A stretch of DNA of 64,000 nt from Paenibacillus doosanensis. Lineage in GTDB: Bacteria > Bacillota > Bacilli > Paenibacillales > NBRC-103111. The notes under the pieces are model-generated. The model had not been told where the DNA came from and searched no databases. It was given only the letters and a program-made list of their open reading frames with translations. The position numbers and the translations under genes were made by a program. Where the stretch lies: NCBI RefSeq assembly GCF_025060755.1, contig NZ_JANYUY010000003.1, positions 186,001-250,000 of the forward strand, read 5' to 3'. Positions 42,119-50,481 of the stretch are shown here, one piece after another (positions within the stretch are counted from its first letter, which is position 1; each line of letters begins with the position of its first letter).

Positions 42119-44173
42119 ATGACGCTCGATTTATACCGGATTCCGGTCAAGGACGTCCACGGGGTCAAGGGCAAGAAACCCGAAGAGCTGCTTGCTCTTG
42201 GAATCTCCACTGTCGGAGAACTGCTGGACTATTATCCTTTTCGTTATGAAGATTATACGCTGCGCGATTTGACCGAAGTGAAGGACGGCGACAAAATTAC
42301 CGTTCAGGGAACTATTGTCGGAGCGCCGCAGCTCCAGATGTACGGCCGCGTGAAATCGCGGCTCACCTGCAAAATGATGGTGGACAAGCTGTTTGTGACG
42401 GCCGTCTGGTTTAATCGGCATTATTTGAAGGATCAGTTGAAGACGGGCGAAGATATCGTTCTTACCGGAAAATGGGATCAAAAAAGGCTGCATCTCACCG
42501 TATCGGAGTCCGAATTTCCGGGAAAAGGGACATCGCAGATCGGGACGCTGCAGCCTGTTTATTCTGTGGCGGGGGCAATCACGCAGAAGTGGATGCGCCA
42601 GACGATGAAGCAGGCGCTGACGCAGTACGGGGGAATGATTGCCGAGGTGCTGCCCCAGGAGCTGCTCGACAAGTACGGACTGATGGCGCGTAAGCAGGCG
42701 GTTGCGCTGCTGCATATGCCAGGCACGATGGAGGAAGGCCTCCGCGCCCGTAAGCGGATGGTGTATGAGGAGCTGTTTTTATTTCAGCTGAAAATGCAGG
42801 CTTACCGGGCATTAAATCACGACAGGGCCGACGGGATCGCCCACCCGCTTGACCTGCCGGGGGTAAGAGCTTTTGTGCGGGCGCTGCCGTTTACGTTAAC
42901 GGGATCGCAAAAACAGGTGCTTGCCGAAATTTTGCATGATCTTCAGCAGCCGTACTGCATGAATCGGCTTCTTCAAGGCGATGTGGGAGCGGGCAAGACG
43001 GTCGTTGCCGCAGCGGCGCTGTTTGCCGTCGTCAAAGCGGGCTATCAGGGCGCGCTGATGGTTCCGACGGAAATCCTTGCCGAACAGCACAAACGGTCGC
43101 TGGAACGCCTTTTCGAGCCGTACGGCATTCAAGTGGCGCTGCTGACCGGAAGCTTGACCGCCCGCCAGCGCAGAGAGGTGCTGGGCGCGCTGCAGATGGG
43201 GCTTGTCGATGTGGCGGTCGGAACACATGCGCTCATTCAGGAGGATGTGTTCTTCCGCAGCCTAGGTCTCGTCGTTACGGATGAGCAGCACCGTTTCGGA
43301 GTCAATCAGCGAAGCATTCTCCGGCGCAAGGGGATGAACCCGGACGTGCTTACGATGACCGCAACCCCAATTCCGCGGACGCTGGCGATTACCGCTTTCG
43401 GCGACATGGACGTATCGACGCTGCGCGAGCTGCCGAAGGGCCGCAAGCCGATCAAGACGTATGCGGTCACTCACGATATGCTGGAGCGCGTGATCGGGTT
43501 CATTCGCCGCGAAGTCGAGGCGGGCAGACAAGCCTATGTCATTTGCCCGCTCATCGAGGAATCCGAGAAGCTGGACGTTCAAAATGCGATTGATGTGCAT
43601 GCCCAAATTCAATTCGCATTTCCCCAGTTCCACGTCGGGTTGCTGCACGGGCGGATGGCTGCGGCCGAGAAGGATGAGATCATGCGCGAATTCAGCGAAA
43701 ATCGGGTTCAAGTGCTCGTGTCGACCACCGTTATTGAAGTTGGGGTGGATGTGCCGAATTCGACGCTGATGGTCGTGTACGATGCCCACCGGTTCGGTCT
43801 GTCACAGCTGCATCAGCTGAGGGGGCGCGTCGGGCGGGGAGAGCATCAATCCTACTGCGTGCTTATCGCCGATCCGAAGAACGAGGTCGGCAAGCAGCGG
43901 ATGAAAGCGATGACCGACACGAACGACGGCTTCGAGATCGCCCGCCGCGACTTGGAGCTGCGCGGCCCCGGAGATTTTTTCGGAACGAAGCAGAGCGGGC
44001 TTCCCGATTTTCGGATCGCCGACATGGTCACCGATTTCGAGGTGATGGAGCAGGCCCGCGACGATGCCGCCGGGATGGTGAAGCAGCCTGAGTTTTGGAC
44101 GGGCGCCGGATTCGGAATGCTTCGCGAGTTTTTGCGCCGTGAGAATATTTTTGACAGCGAATTATTGGATTAA
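42119..44173 (+). CDS. recG: ATP-dependent DNA helicase RecG
   Basis: 684 residues. A wedge/OB domain (about 60-160) is followed by the helicase lobes: GDVGAGKT near 287, DEQHRFG near 388, TATPIPRTL near 415 and QLRGRVGRGEHQSYC near 570. The C-terminal TRG region follows. It remodels stalled forks and Holliday junctions. It begins one base after the DegV stop with no separate site, so it is translationally coupled. In B. subtilis fapR follows recG; here it does not. Confidence 0.96.
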   Translation: MTLDLYRIPVKDVHGVKGKKPEELLALGISTVGELLDYYPFRYEDYTLRDLTEVKDGDKITVQGTIVGAPQLQMYGRVKSRLTCKMMVDKLFVTAVWFNRHYLKDQLKTGEDIVLTGKWDQKRLHLTVSESEFPGKGTSQIGTLQPVYSVAGAITQKWMRQTMKQALTQYGGMIAEVLPQELLDKYGLMARKQAVALLHMPGTMEEGLRARKRMVYEELFLFQLKMQAYRALNHDRADGIAHPLDLPGVRAFVRALPFTLTGSQKQVLAEILHDLQQPYCMNRLLQGDVGAGKTVVAAAALFAVVKAGYQGALMVPTEILAEQHKRSLERLFEPYGIQVALLTGSLTARQRREVLGALQMGLVDVAVGTHALIQEDVFFRSLGLVVTDEQHRFGVNQRSILRRKGMNPDVLTMTATPIPRTLAITAFGDMDVSTLRELPKGRKPIKTYAVTHDMLERVIGFIRREVEAGRQAYVICPLIEESEKLDVQNAIDVHAQIQFAFPQFHVGLLHGRMAAAEKDEIMREFSENRVQVLVSTTVIEVGVDVPNSTLMVVYDAHRFGLSQLHQLRGRVGRGEHQSYCVLIADPKNEVGKQRMKAMTDTNDGFEIARRDLELRGPGDFFGTKQSGLPDFRIADMVTDFEVMEQARDDAAGMVKQPEFWTGAGFGMLREFLRRENIFDSELLD

Positions 44174-44282
44174 CACCTAATCTTGCCTTCGGGGCTATAA
44201 TATAAGGCACATGTCCGAGCTCTCCGTCATAAACTTACAAAAGAGGCTGGCTACCAGATCTTTGATCGGAGGTGTTCGTGAC

Positions 44283-44570
44283 ATGAGCTATCAAAAATAC
44301 GGTTTCGATCCTGTTTTTGTCGAACGGGTCAAGCTGAAAATGAAAAATCCCGATACGAAAGAACGTATCAAGATGATTTTGCAAGGTGTTACGAAAGCGG
44401 ATTTGCAGGATAGGGCGAAGGTCAGACGATTCGTATCTATGCTGTCCAAGGTGCTAGGTGAACGGTTGACCGATCAGCAAGCAGAGCATATGGTCAATTT
44501 CGTCATCGCCCAGCGCATCGATCCGAATAATACATTTCATTTGATCAAGCTTTGGGGGATGTTCCGCTGA
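44283..44570 (+). CDS. Stage VI sporulation protein F-like protein
   Basis: 95 residues, helical and basic, resembling SpoVIF (YjcC), a coat-assembly protein made under late mother-cell control. The matching parts are a central KVRRFVSMLSKVLGERL helix and the ending NNTFHLIKLWGMF. GGAGGTG lies 8 bases before ATG 44283; the frame is open to 44211 without a site. TATAATATAA at 44196 could be part of a SigK or SigA promoter. The family call is from memory. Confidence 0.75.
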   Translation: MSYQKYGFDPVFVERVKLKMKNPDTKERIKMILQGVTKADLQDRAKVRRFVSMLSKVLGERLTDQQAEHMVNFVIAQRIDPNNTFHLIKLWGMFR

Positions 44571-44846
44571 ACCTTCGGCACAAATAATGGAATTTATCCC
44601 GGATAATAATTATAAAAGCTGCTGCTGCGGAGCCTTTCGTTTTGCAAAGGCTTTTCGGCAAAGCGTTCCTCAACAGACCTTCGGGTCTGTTTTTTTTCGG
44701 TTCGGCGCGTTAAATTTTACCAAAGTATTCATGTGTTCGGTGGAAGATCATTTCGGAAGCGGCCGCCCGCCTGCTTTTATGAAGGACAAAAGTAGTAGAC
44801 GGTTTCTCCATACGGCGCAGTTTGTCACGCGGGATACGGGCAAGGG
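44571..44846. other. Intergenic interval with a terminator
   Basis: Between the SpoVIF-like gene and the beta-helix gene there is one clear terminator (44670-44698) and a promoter (44847-44875). A short inverted CAAAGGC-type stretch near 44640 is the only other structure. I see no credible gene. Confidence 0.6.
44670..44698 (+). terminator. Terminator with a TTCG tetraloop
   Basis: AACAGACC / GGTCTGTT around TTCG, followed by a run of eight T residues. Confidence 0.88.
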
Positions 44847-44875
44847 TTGCCAGCGCAATCTATCAAAGTTATAAT
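44847..44875 (+). promoter_or_regulatory. Promoter of the beta-helix gene
   Basis: TTGCCA at 44847-44852 and TATAAT at 44870-44875, spacing 17. Confidence 0.75.
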
Positions 44876-44910
44876 TTTCATAGAAATCCAAATAGGGGGA
44901 GGAGCTGCAA

Positions 44911-46239
44911 GTGTCGACAATCGAACCGCAAGACAACGAGGGAAAAAAAACGATGACAAGAAGGCAACTGCTTGCTTCGGTCGGAGCGGCGGGAGTGCTG
45001 CTTGCCGCAGGCGCCGGTCTGCCGGTCAAGGTTCAAGCCGCCAAATCTACCGTTCCGGTGACCGATAACAAGCCTTGGTATAATGTAAAAGACTTCGGAG
45101 CTGTGGGAGAGGGACTTTACGATGACGATGCTCCGTATATTCAGGCTGCAATTGATGCGGCTGCGAGTAAAGGAGGGACGGTTTATTTTCCGCCGGGCAG
45201 TTATTGTATCAATCGCGGCATCATTATGAGATCGAAGGTTCATCTATTGGGGGCAGGAGCGGAAGTTACCGAATTGAAGGCGGGAGACACCAATTTGCTT
45301 ATGCTATTCAGCGGCGGCGGGGTCGGTTCCTATTCGATAGATGGAATTACGTTCTCCGGCAGAGGGCCGAGCGGAGCGACGGGCGATATCGTAGAGCGCG
45401 GAATACATATGCTGGAAGGTTCGCATATTACGATCAGCCGCTGTATATTTACCGATTCGGCGAACGGAGTCCGGCTTGTTCGCTCAAGACATGTGACGGT
45501 AACCGATTGCACCTTTTTGAGAATTTTGGGCTCGGAAAGTCCTGCTGAAGGATTCGGTATCGTCCTCGAAGGCGGGAGCAATCATATCATTAAGGGGAAT
45601 CATTTTAAAAACGTTACGAAAAGCTGTATTTGCCTTAATGCCGGAAGTTCCTATTCGCTTATTTCCAACAATGTGATGGAACAGTGTCAGGATGCGGCGA
45701 TTCTCATGTCATCGAAGCTGAGCGCATGCTCTTATCATCTGATCGAAGGCAATCTGGTGACGTCGGAAGGACTGCAGGAGTCGGCGTCCAGCTCGACCTA
45801 CGGAATTCGCCTCAAAGACGCTTGCAGCAACAACACGATCGTGAACAACGTCATTACGCGTCCCGAAAAGGGAGGCATTCAGCTTGAGGCCGGAGATAAC
45901 GCGGGCGACGACCGTCCTTACGGCAACACGATTACCGGCAATACCGTTAACGGAACAATCTGCGGCATCGCCGTTATTAACGGGGATGCCAACTCGGTCA
46001 AACATAACGAGGTCCGGCGCGTGCAAACCGGCATCCTGCTCAATACCGCAGGGGAGGGCGGAAGCTCTTCTGCGAAGCGTAACGTCGTAACGGGCAACAG
46101 CTTGTATCAATGCTCCGTCGCCGCAGTGAAAATCGCTTCCGCACAATGCGAGTCGAACAGCGTGTTCGGAAATGCAGGCTATGAAAATGCGGAAGGACTT
46201 GCGGATAGCGGTACGAATACAGCTACCGCAGGGTTCTAA
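44911..46239 (+). CDS. Exported right-handed beta-helix protein with Tat signal
   Basis: 442 residues. A twin-arginine signal (MTRRQLLASVG, then a hydrophobic stretch and KVQA, about residues 15-44) is followed by a pectate-lyase-3-like start (VKDFGAVGEGLYDDDAPYIQ) and parallel beta-helix coils. Repeats of about 22 residues have the form ISNNVMEQC, IEGNLVTSEG, ITGNTVNGT and VTGNSLYQC. Such proteins bind or cleave extracellular polysaccharides; catalytic residues cannot be assigned. GTG start with GGGGGAGGAG. Single gene with its own promoter and terminator. Confidence 0.85.
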   Translation: MSTIEPQDNEGKKTMTRRQLLASVGAAGVLLAAGAGLPVKVQAAKSTVPVTDNKPWYNVKDFGAVGEGLYDDDAPYIQAAIDAAASKGGTVYFPPGSYCINRGIIMRSKVHLLGAGAEVTELKAGDTNLLMLFSGGGVGSYSIDGITFSGRGPSGATGDIVERGIHMLEGSHITISRCIFTDSANGVRLVRSRHVTVTDCTFLRILGSESPAEGFGIVLEGGSNHIIKGNHFKNVTKSCICLNAGSSYSLISNNVMEQCQDAAILMSSKLSACSYHLIEGNLVTSEGLQESASSSTYGIRLKDACSNNTIVNNVITRPEKGGIQLEAGDNAGDDRPYGNTITGNTVNGTICGIAVINGDANSVKHNEVRRVQTGILLNTAGEGGSSSAKRNVVTGNSLYQCSVAAVKIASAQCESNSVFGNAGYENAEGLADSGTNTATAGF

Positions 46240-46250
46240 ACGTGCCGATC

Positions 46251-46285
46251 GCCGTCTTCCAATCTGTTTTGGGGGACGGCTTTTT
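46251..46285 (+). terminator. Terminator after the beta-helix gene
   Basis: GCCGTC / GACGGC with an inner CCAA/TTGG-like extension, followed by five T residues. Confidence 0.78.
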
Positions 46286-46325
46286 GCACTCGGATCTAAA
46301 CTATAACGGAGGATGACGAACGTAT

Positions 46326-46580
46326 ATGATGAGTGTCAAGCTGCCCAAAGAACAAAAAGATCGCTTAGTGACGGAATTGCAGCAATATTTTGACGAGGAG
46401 TTCAGCGAGCCGATAGGGAATTTGGCTGCCGAGCAGCTGCTCGATTTTTTCATCCGGCAGGCCGGTCCGCATATTTATAACCAAGCGGTCCACGATTGCC
46501 GTCAGTTCGCGATGGAAAGGTTCGCTGCCATGGAAGAGGAAATGTGTGCTTTGGAAAAAACGCCTCCGTCAAAACGGTAA
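46326..46580 (+). CDS. DUF2164-family protein
   Basis: 84 residues, helical, with the family pattern: LPKEQKDRLVTELQQYFDEEF, an IGNLAAEQLLDFF helix, and GPHIYNQAVHD. Function unknown. GGAGG is 13 bases before the first ATG, and a second ATG follows at once, so the start is slightly uncertain. The stop lies inside the hairpin shared with the convergent regulator gene. Confidence 0.82.
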   Translation: MMSVKLPKEQKDRLVTELQQYFDEEFSEPIGNLAAEQLLDFFIRQAGPHIYNQAVHDCRQFAMERFAAMEEEMCALEKTPPSKR

Positions 46581-46600
46581 GGTTAGGAAAGGCGTTTTAT
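46555..46600. terminator. Shared terminator of the DUF2164 and Crp-type genes
   Basis: AAAACGCC at 46557-46564 pairs with GGCGTTTT at 46591-46598, with an inner CCG/CGG stem. T-rich tails on both strands serve the convergent genes. Confidence 0.55.
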
Positions 46601-46622
46601 CGGGAACAGGCTCTTTTTCAAT

Positions 46623-47126
46623 TTAGGACTTGCGGCTGCTTCGCAGCAGGCGGTTGACCGTTTCCCTTCTTAAGCCGATCAGCTGCCCGATCTCCTCTTG
46701 AGTTAATACTTCCTTTAAAGATAACGGCGAAGCATGTTCGGCGAACCATTCCTCAAGTTTGTTCAGCTTCTCCGAAGGGGTTATAAGGGTCAATTGATCG
46801 ATGCGCTGCTGCATCATTCTCAGTTTGCTTTGCAGCAGCATAGCGATTTGCTGGCATTTACCCGGATTGCGCTCCAGCTCTCCGTACCATTCTCTAGCTG
46901 GGATCACGGTGATTTCGCTTGTTACCAGCGCGATGGCCGTTCCGTGATATTCTTTCGGACTGATCAAAGAATGATGGGGGATCGTTTCGCCCGGGACGAC
47001 GATATTGAAGAGAAACGGACTTCCGTCTTCATGAATCCGCACGATTTTGAGCAATCCGCTCCGCACATGGTACAGCGGGCCAGTCTCGCCTTGCCTGAAT
47101 AAAGTTTCGCCTTTATGTAAAATCAT
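46623..47126 (-). CDS. Short Crp/Fnr-type transcriptional regulator
   Basis: 167 residues against the usual 220-235. It begins inside the cyclic-nucleotide-binding-like domain (HKGETLFRQGE, LYHVRSGLLKIVR, GETIPHHSL). It continues through a dimerisation helix (MLLQSKLRMMQQRIDQL) to a C-terminal HTH (TQEEIGQLIGLRRETVNRLLR). The ATG has GTGAAGGA 5 bases upstream. Upstream in-frame residues do not look like the missing first strands, so this seems a genuine short form. There are no Fnr-type cysteines. The promoter contains an inverted repeat that may be its own operator. Confidence 0.85.
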   Translation of the reverse strand: MILHKGETLFRQGETGPLYHVRSGLLKIVRIHEDGSPFLFNIVVPGETIPHHSLISPKEYHGTAIALVTSEITVIPAREWYGELERNPGKCQQIAMLLQSKLRMMQQRIDQLTLITPSEKLNKLEEWFAEHASPLSLKEVLTQEEIGQLIGLRRETVNRLLRSSRKS

Positions 47127-47147
47127 GTCATCCTTCACCTCAGTGGT

Positions 47148-47176
47148 ATGATAACACGGACCGGGCCGTCCGTCTA
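47148..47176 (-). promoter_or_regulatory. Promoter and candidate operator of the Crp-type gene
   Basis: On the minus strand TAGACG (47171-47176) and TATCAT (47148-47153), spacing 17. The spacer is almost filled by an inverted repeat ACGGAC-6-GTCCGT at 47156-47173, well placed to block polymerase. Confidence 0.5.
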
Positions 47177-47340
47177 TTGCAGCCGCGCCCTTATAGCTCC
47201 CATTCCGTCCGGACGATCGGGCAGGAAGGGGATTTTTTGTCATGTCTAAGGCAACAATGACTTTATGGTTTATTTGCGGCATGAAAATGACCGGTATCAT
47301 ATCGCTTATTTTTTGGAGGCGTAAGGAAGGAGCAGGCCAT

Positions 47341-47955
47341 ATGGAAGCGAAGCTGATGTATTTATTGGTTCATTACGGTTATTTCGGATTATTCGGCGTG
47401 CTGATGCTCGGTATCGTAGGCGTGCCCATACCGGACGAGGTTGTCATGACGTATGCCGGTTACTCGATTTACAAGGGGGAGCTTCACTATATCCCGACGG
47501 CGCTCGTTTCAGTTGCGGGCAGCTTCACAGGGATGTCTATCAGCTACTGGGCCGGTTATTGGATGGGATATCCTCTGCTGATCAAGTACGGCAAATATGT
47601 GCATATAACGCCCGGCAGGCTGCAGCGTTCGGAGCAATGGTTCCGCAGATTCGGCAAATTTGCCGTGACTATCGGCTATTTCGTTCCCGGCTTGCGGCAT
47701 CTTACAGCTTTGTTCGCGGGTGTCAGCAGATGGCCGTACGGTACGTTCGCTTTGTTCGCGCTCCCGGGCGCCGTTATTTGGGCCGTCACCTTCATTACGA
47801 TAGGCGTTCTGATCGGGGAGCATTGGAAACGAGTTATTTTTGAAATTCACCGGTATTCCGTGCTTACGGTTATTGCGGCAGCAGGTCTGCTGGTCATCGT
47901 CTGGTTGCTGAGTCGGTGGCGCAGCCGTAAAGGCGGGCGAACGAATGAAAACTGA
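47341..47955 (+). CDS. DedA-family membrane protein
   Basis: 204 residues with about five hydrophobic segments. The DedA core is visible: GIVGVPIPDEVVM near 22, a YWAGYWMGYPLL stretch, FGKFAVTIGYFVPGLRHL near 105 (conserved F-x-R/P-G-x-R) and AGVSRWPYGTFALF. The family are undecaprenyl-phosphate or phospholipid translocases or flippase-like transporters. Start ATG 47341 follows AAGGAAGGAG; ATG 47242 with AGGAAGGGG is an alternative giving 33 more residues. It ends back to back with the YolD-like gene (TGATCA). Confidence 0.88.
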   Translation: MEAKLMYLLVHYGYFGLFGVLMLGIVGVPIPDEVVMTYAGYSIYKGELHYIPTALVSVAGSFTGMSISYWAGYWMGYPLLIKYGKYVHITPGRLQRSEQWFRRFGKFAVTIGYFVPGLRHLTALFAGVSRWPYGTFALFALPGAVIWAVTFITIGVLIGEHWKRVIFEIHRYSVLTVIAAAGLLVIVWLLSRWRSRKGGRTNEN

Positions 47956-48219
47956 TCATCCCGGCTCCGCATCCAGCACTTCCTCCAGGCGAAGCATGCG
48001 GATATGTCCCTCCGATTGAATACGAATCCGCCCTTGAACCGTATCGATGTCGCGGATAATCCCGGTTCGGGGCGTTTCGCGGCCGTGCTCAAGGCAGATG
48101 ATCCGCACCGGCCTCCTGCTCCTCCATGCTTGCAAGATCGTCTGCGACAACCGCTCCAGCTTGTCCTCATCCGGCCGAGGCCGTTCCGCTGCATAGAGAG
48201 CTTTTCTATGCTCGATCAA
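47956..48219 (-). CDS. YolD-like family protein
   Basis: 87 residues with the YolD plan: an N-terminal helix with DEDKLERLSQTIL, then a small beta domain TGIIRDIDTVQGRIRI and a closing LRLEEVLDAE. YolD proteins usually precede a Y-family polymerase (UvrX/DinB-like) in SOS operons; none is present here. TTG start with AAGGA upstream. The family call is moderate because it rests on pattern alone. Confidence 0.6.
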   Translation of the reverse strand: MIEHRKALYAAERPRPDEDKLERLSQTILQAWRSRRPVRIICLEHGRETPRTGIIRDIDTVQGRIRIQSEGHIRMLRLEEVLDAEPG

Positions 48220-48349
48220 ACGTTCCTTATGCCGGAAGCATCATGCGAGACGATTCCCACAAAATGTTTTTGCCGGCGGTCAGCAAGTACTAATTGCTAT
48301 TCAACTATTTTTAGTGTAACTAATAAATAATGGTAATTTTATTATATAT

Positions 48350-48379
48350 TTACAAAAAAAGTTTTTAATAGTATATTAT
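48350..48379 (+). promoter_or_regulatory. Promoter of the 48414 gene
   Basis: TTTACA at 48350-48355 with TATATT or TATTAT 16-18 bases downstream, in a sharply AT-rich interval that begins near 48250. Confidence 0.45.
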
Positions 48380-48413
48380 ATTTGAAATTAACTTAATAGG
48401 AGAGTGCTAATTT

Positions 48414-48944
48414 ATGCCTAATTTTTTTCGATCACTGTTATTGGTAATTATCTTTGTTTTTTGTATTCAATTCTCAGCATTTGCGGAATCTAGTCAATTA
48501 GTAGGTAGTACTGATACTAGTCAGGTTTTACAAACGAAAGTAGTAGAGATGAATGAACCTGTCGATGGCGTTATAGCTATTTATAAAGATGATGCTGAAG
48601 TATCTACACAAGCATTTGCGGTAGGGACTATATCTTGCCGAGCAGTGGAGTGGTATCAAGATTGTAAATGGAATGTTTCCATGGTTGGTGATACAATTAA
48701 CTACATTGATTTGGTAATGAATTATGAAAAAGTGGATGCAGATGGTTTAATCATACCTGCTGGTTCGGATACCTTTAAGTATCCGCTAAACCCTGCAAAA
48801 ACTAGTTTTGGAGATGTAGGAACAGAGTATCAACCTACTGCCGGGAACTACAGAGCAACAATTGGCGGGAAACTCTATGGAAGGGAAGGTACATACACAT
48901 TAGTCACAATAAAATCGGCTGTAGTATATGTTCCTGAAACCTAA
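48414..48944 (+). CDS. Secreted protein of unknown function
   Basis: 176 residues. A signal peptide (hydrophobic about 6-20, cleavage probably after FAFA-type SAFA at 24) precedes a mature part rich in beta-prone residues, with two Cys ten residues apart (SCRAVEWYQDC) that could form a disulfide. I recognise no family. Codon use and base composition are much more AT-rich than in the neighbours, suggesting transfer. AGGAGAG precedes the ATG. It is a single gene with its own promoter and terminator. Confidence 0.75.
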   Translation: MPNFFRSLLLVIIFVFCIQFSAFAESSQLVGSTDTSQVLQTKVVEMNEPVDGVIAIYKDDAEVSTQAFAVGTISCRAVEWYQDCKWNVSMVGDTINYIDLVMNYEKVDADGLIIPAGSDTFKYPLNPAKTSFGDVGTEYQPTAGNYRATIGGKLYGREGTYTLVTIKSAVVYVPET

Positions 48945-48957
48945 GTATGGTATAAGA

Positions 48958-48994
48958 AAAGTAACTGTTGAAAAGCAGTTATTTTTCTTTTTTC
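48958..48994 (+). terminator. Terminator after the secreted-protein gene
   Basis: TAACTG / CAGTTA with an 8-base loop, followed by a long T-rich tail. Confidence 0.75.
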
Positions 48995-49030
48995 TTAGTA
49001 AGAAAATGGAATGAACGGGAGTGTTGTTCA

Positions 49031-49687
49031 GTGAATTGGTTAGAAATTATTCAAAGCCCTACGTATTTAAGTAATAGTTCTTCCAGCTACGATAGTATTC
49101 GTCTAATCAATTACGAGGGGGACAATGCTAATGTAACCCCCTTAGCTCAGTTTTTTTTGGCGCCGGTTGCTCTAAGTGAACCTGATTTAGTAACCCAAAT
49201 ACCAACACCATCTTCCCTGTCATATAATCGGTTCTTAGAAGAAATTGCTGTTCATTTTAATAAAATAAAAGTTGTTTATAGCGGCGAGATACCTCATACG
49301 TTAATGTTAAGTAATTTAAAGGATAGTTCTAGATTGAATATAATAGGGCTTCATAGAAGAAACGAACTAAACCCAGTGGTTTCTGAATTATATGGAAATT
49401 TAGGTTTACGTCCAAGAGGTTTTATGAATAAAACAATATACATGAAACTCAAAAAAGAATATATACCACCCGTAAATGTTGAACAATTTGATGCGGCATG
49501 GAACTGGCTGGAGTCGTCCTATGCTCAAAACGATGGTTACATTTGTCTTACTCCCACAAATTGGATGTTATCGGAGCGATTAAAAGAAAATATTAGTTTG
49601 AGATACTTCGTTTCAAGATGCAAGGATATTATACTTGTGGTCGATGAACCAACCAATTCCATTATTGGGTTAGATTTGTTGTTTTAA
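49031..49687 (+). CDS. Uncharacterised AT-rich orphan gene
   Basis: 218 residues, no signal peptide or membrane helix. I recognise no domain. It reads as an alpha-beta cytoplasmic protein with a strand-rich end (DIILVVDEPTNSIIGLDLLF). The start is taken as GTG 49031, 8 bases after GGGAGTG. The composition is like the preceding gene and unlike the host block, so the two probably arrived together. No nuclease, toxin or phage motif is visible. Confidence 0.65.
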   Translation: MNWLEIIQSPTYLSNSSSSYDSIRLINYEGDNANVTPLAQFFLAPVALSEPDLVTQIPTPSSLSYNRFLEEIAVHFNKIKVVYSGEIPHTLMLSNLKDSSRLNIIGLHRRNELNPVVSELYGNLGLRPRGFMNKTIYMKLKKEYIPPVNVEQFDAAWNWLESSYAQNDGYICLTPTNWMLSERLKENISLRYFVSRCKDIILVVDEPTNSIIGLDLLF

Positions 49688-49958
49688 TAAAAACCAAAAA
49701 GGATTAGATGATGGCAGCCGGCCTTCATAGAGTCCCCCCGTTTCACTTAGGGCACAAGAGACATTGTGAGAGCTTATGTTTGATGGATTCGTCGTAGACT
49801 TAGGACATTGAATCTAGAAGTAATCTGGAAAAGCGGAAGCGTCCGCCTTTGAAAGCGGTATAGCCTGAGCCTCTCGCTGCTATTGAAATTACCGGTGAAC
49901 AGCATCTATAACCGCCCTGAGGCAGTCCGAAAAATGAGCGGATAGAACTATAAACCTT
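49688..49958. other. Intergenic interval, possible repeat debris
   Basis: I find no credible reading frame. The middle (about 49825-49860, CTGGAAAAGCGGAAGCG then GCCTTTGAAAGC) loosely resembles the segment at 11610-11650. The rest reads like decayed non-coding sequence between the AT-rich genes and the next promoter. Confidence 0.4.
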
Positions 49959-49987
49959 TTGACACGCGGCGCGTATTACTTTACAGT
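49959..49987 (+). promoter_or_regulatory. Promoter of the 50.0-52.6 kb cassette
   Basis: TTGACA at 49959-49964 and TACAGT at 49982-49987, spacing 17. Confidence 0.6.
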
Positions 49988-50025
49988 TATTTACTACATA
50001 GAACCGAATGGAAGGAGAACGGACG

Positions 50026-50481
50026 TTGGCACGACTGGAATATCGTTTATATGAAGAGGGCAGCAGCGAGTTTCCTCTGCTGTATTATTACGATCGTATC
50101 GAGAGAGACGAGATCGCTTTGCGGTTTGCCTGCGACTATTTGGTCAAGGAAGGCTCTGTATACGAGAAAACCTCCAACGCGGTGGAGGATGGCTGTTATG
50201 TCATTTACGTCAAGCAAGCCGAGGATGAAAAAATCGTGCCGTTTTGGGGAAAACCGGATGGAGCTTTACCGGAAGGGATCAAGCTGGAGCTGAGGGAATA
50301 TCGCGAGTTTACGACCGATTATCGTCTGGTGTATACGTTCAGCTTCGCGGACAGCCTGGAGGCGATGCTGCATCTATCTGCGAACTATTTGTATGCCGAC
50401 GGAAGAGAATGGAACCGGACTTCCACGGAGATCGACGAAGACAGAGAGACGTTCGTCTTTTACGCCGAGCCGTCGGCGTAA
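50026..50481 (+). CDS. Uncharacterised protein with a duplicated domain
   Basis: 151 residues, no signal peptide. Two halves of about 65 residues align: residues 3-65 (LEYRLYEE, YYYDRIERDE, CDYLVKEG, TSNAVEDG, YVIYV) and 88-149 (LELREYRE, YTFSFADSLE, ANYLYADG, TSTEIDED, FVFYA). This is an ancient internal duplication. I do not recognise the family. The TTG at 50026 is 7 bases after AAGGAGA; the ATG at 50008 overlaps that site. It is the first gene of the cassette with the lipoprotein-like, ATP-grasp and DUF350 genes. Confidence 0.7.
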   Translation: MARLEYRLYEEGSSEFPLLYYYDRIERDEIALRFACDYLVKEGSVYEKTSNAVEDGCYVIYVKQAEDEKIVPFWGKPDGALPEGIKLELREYREFTTDYRLVYTFSFADSLEAMLHLSANYLYADGREWNRTSTEIDEDRETFVFYAEPSA

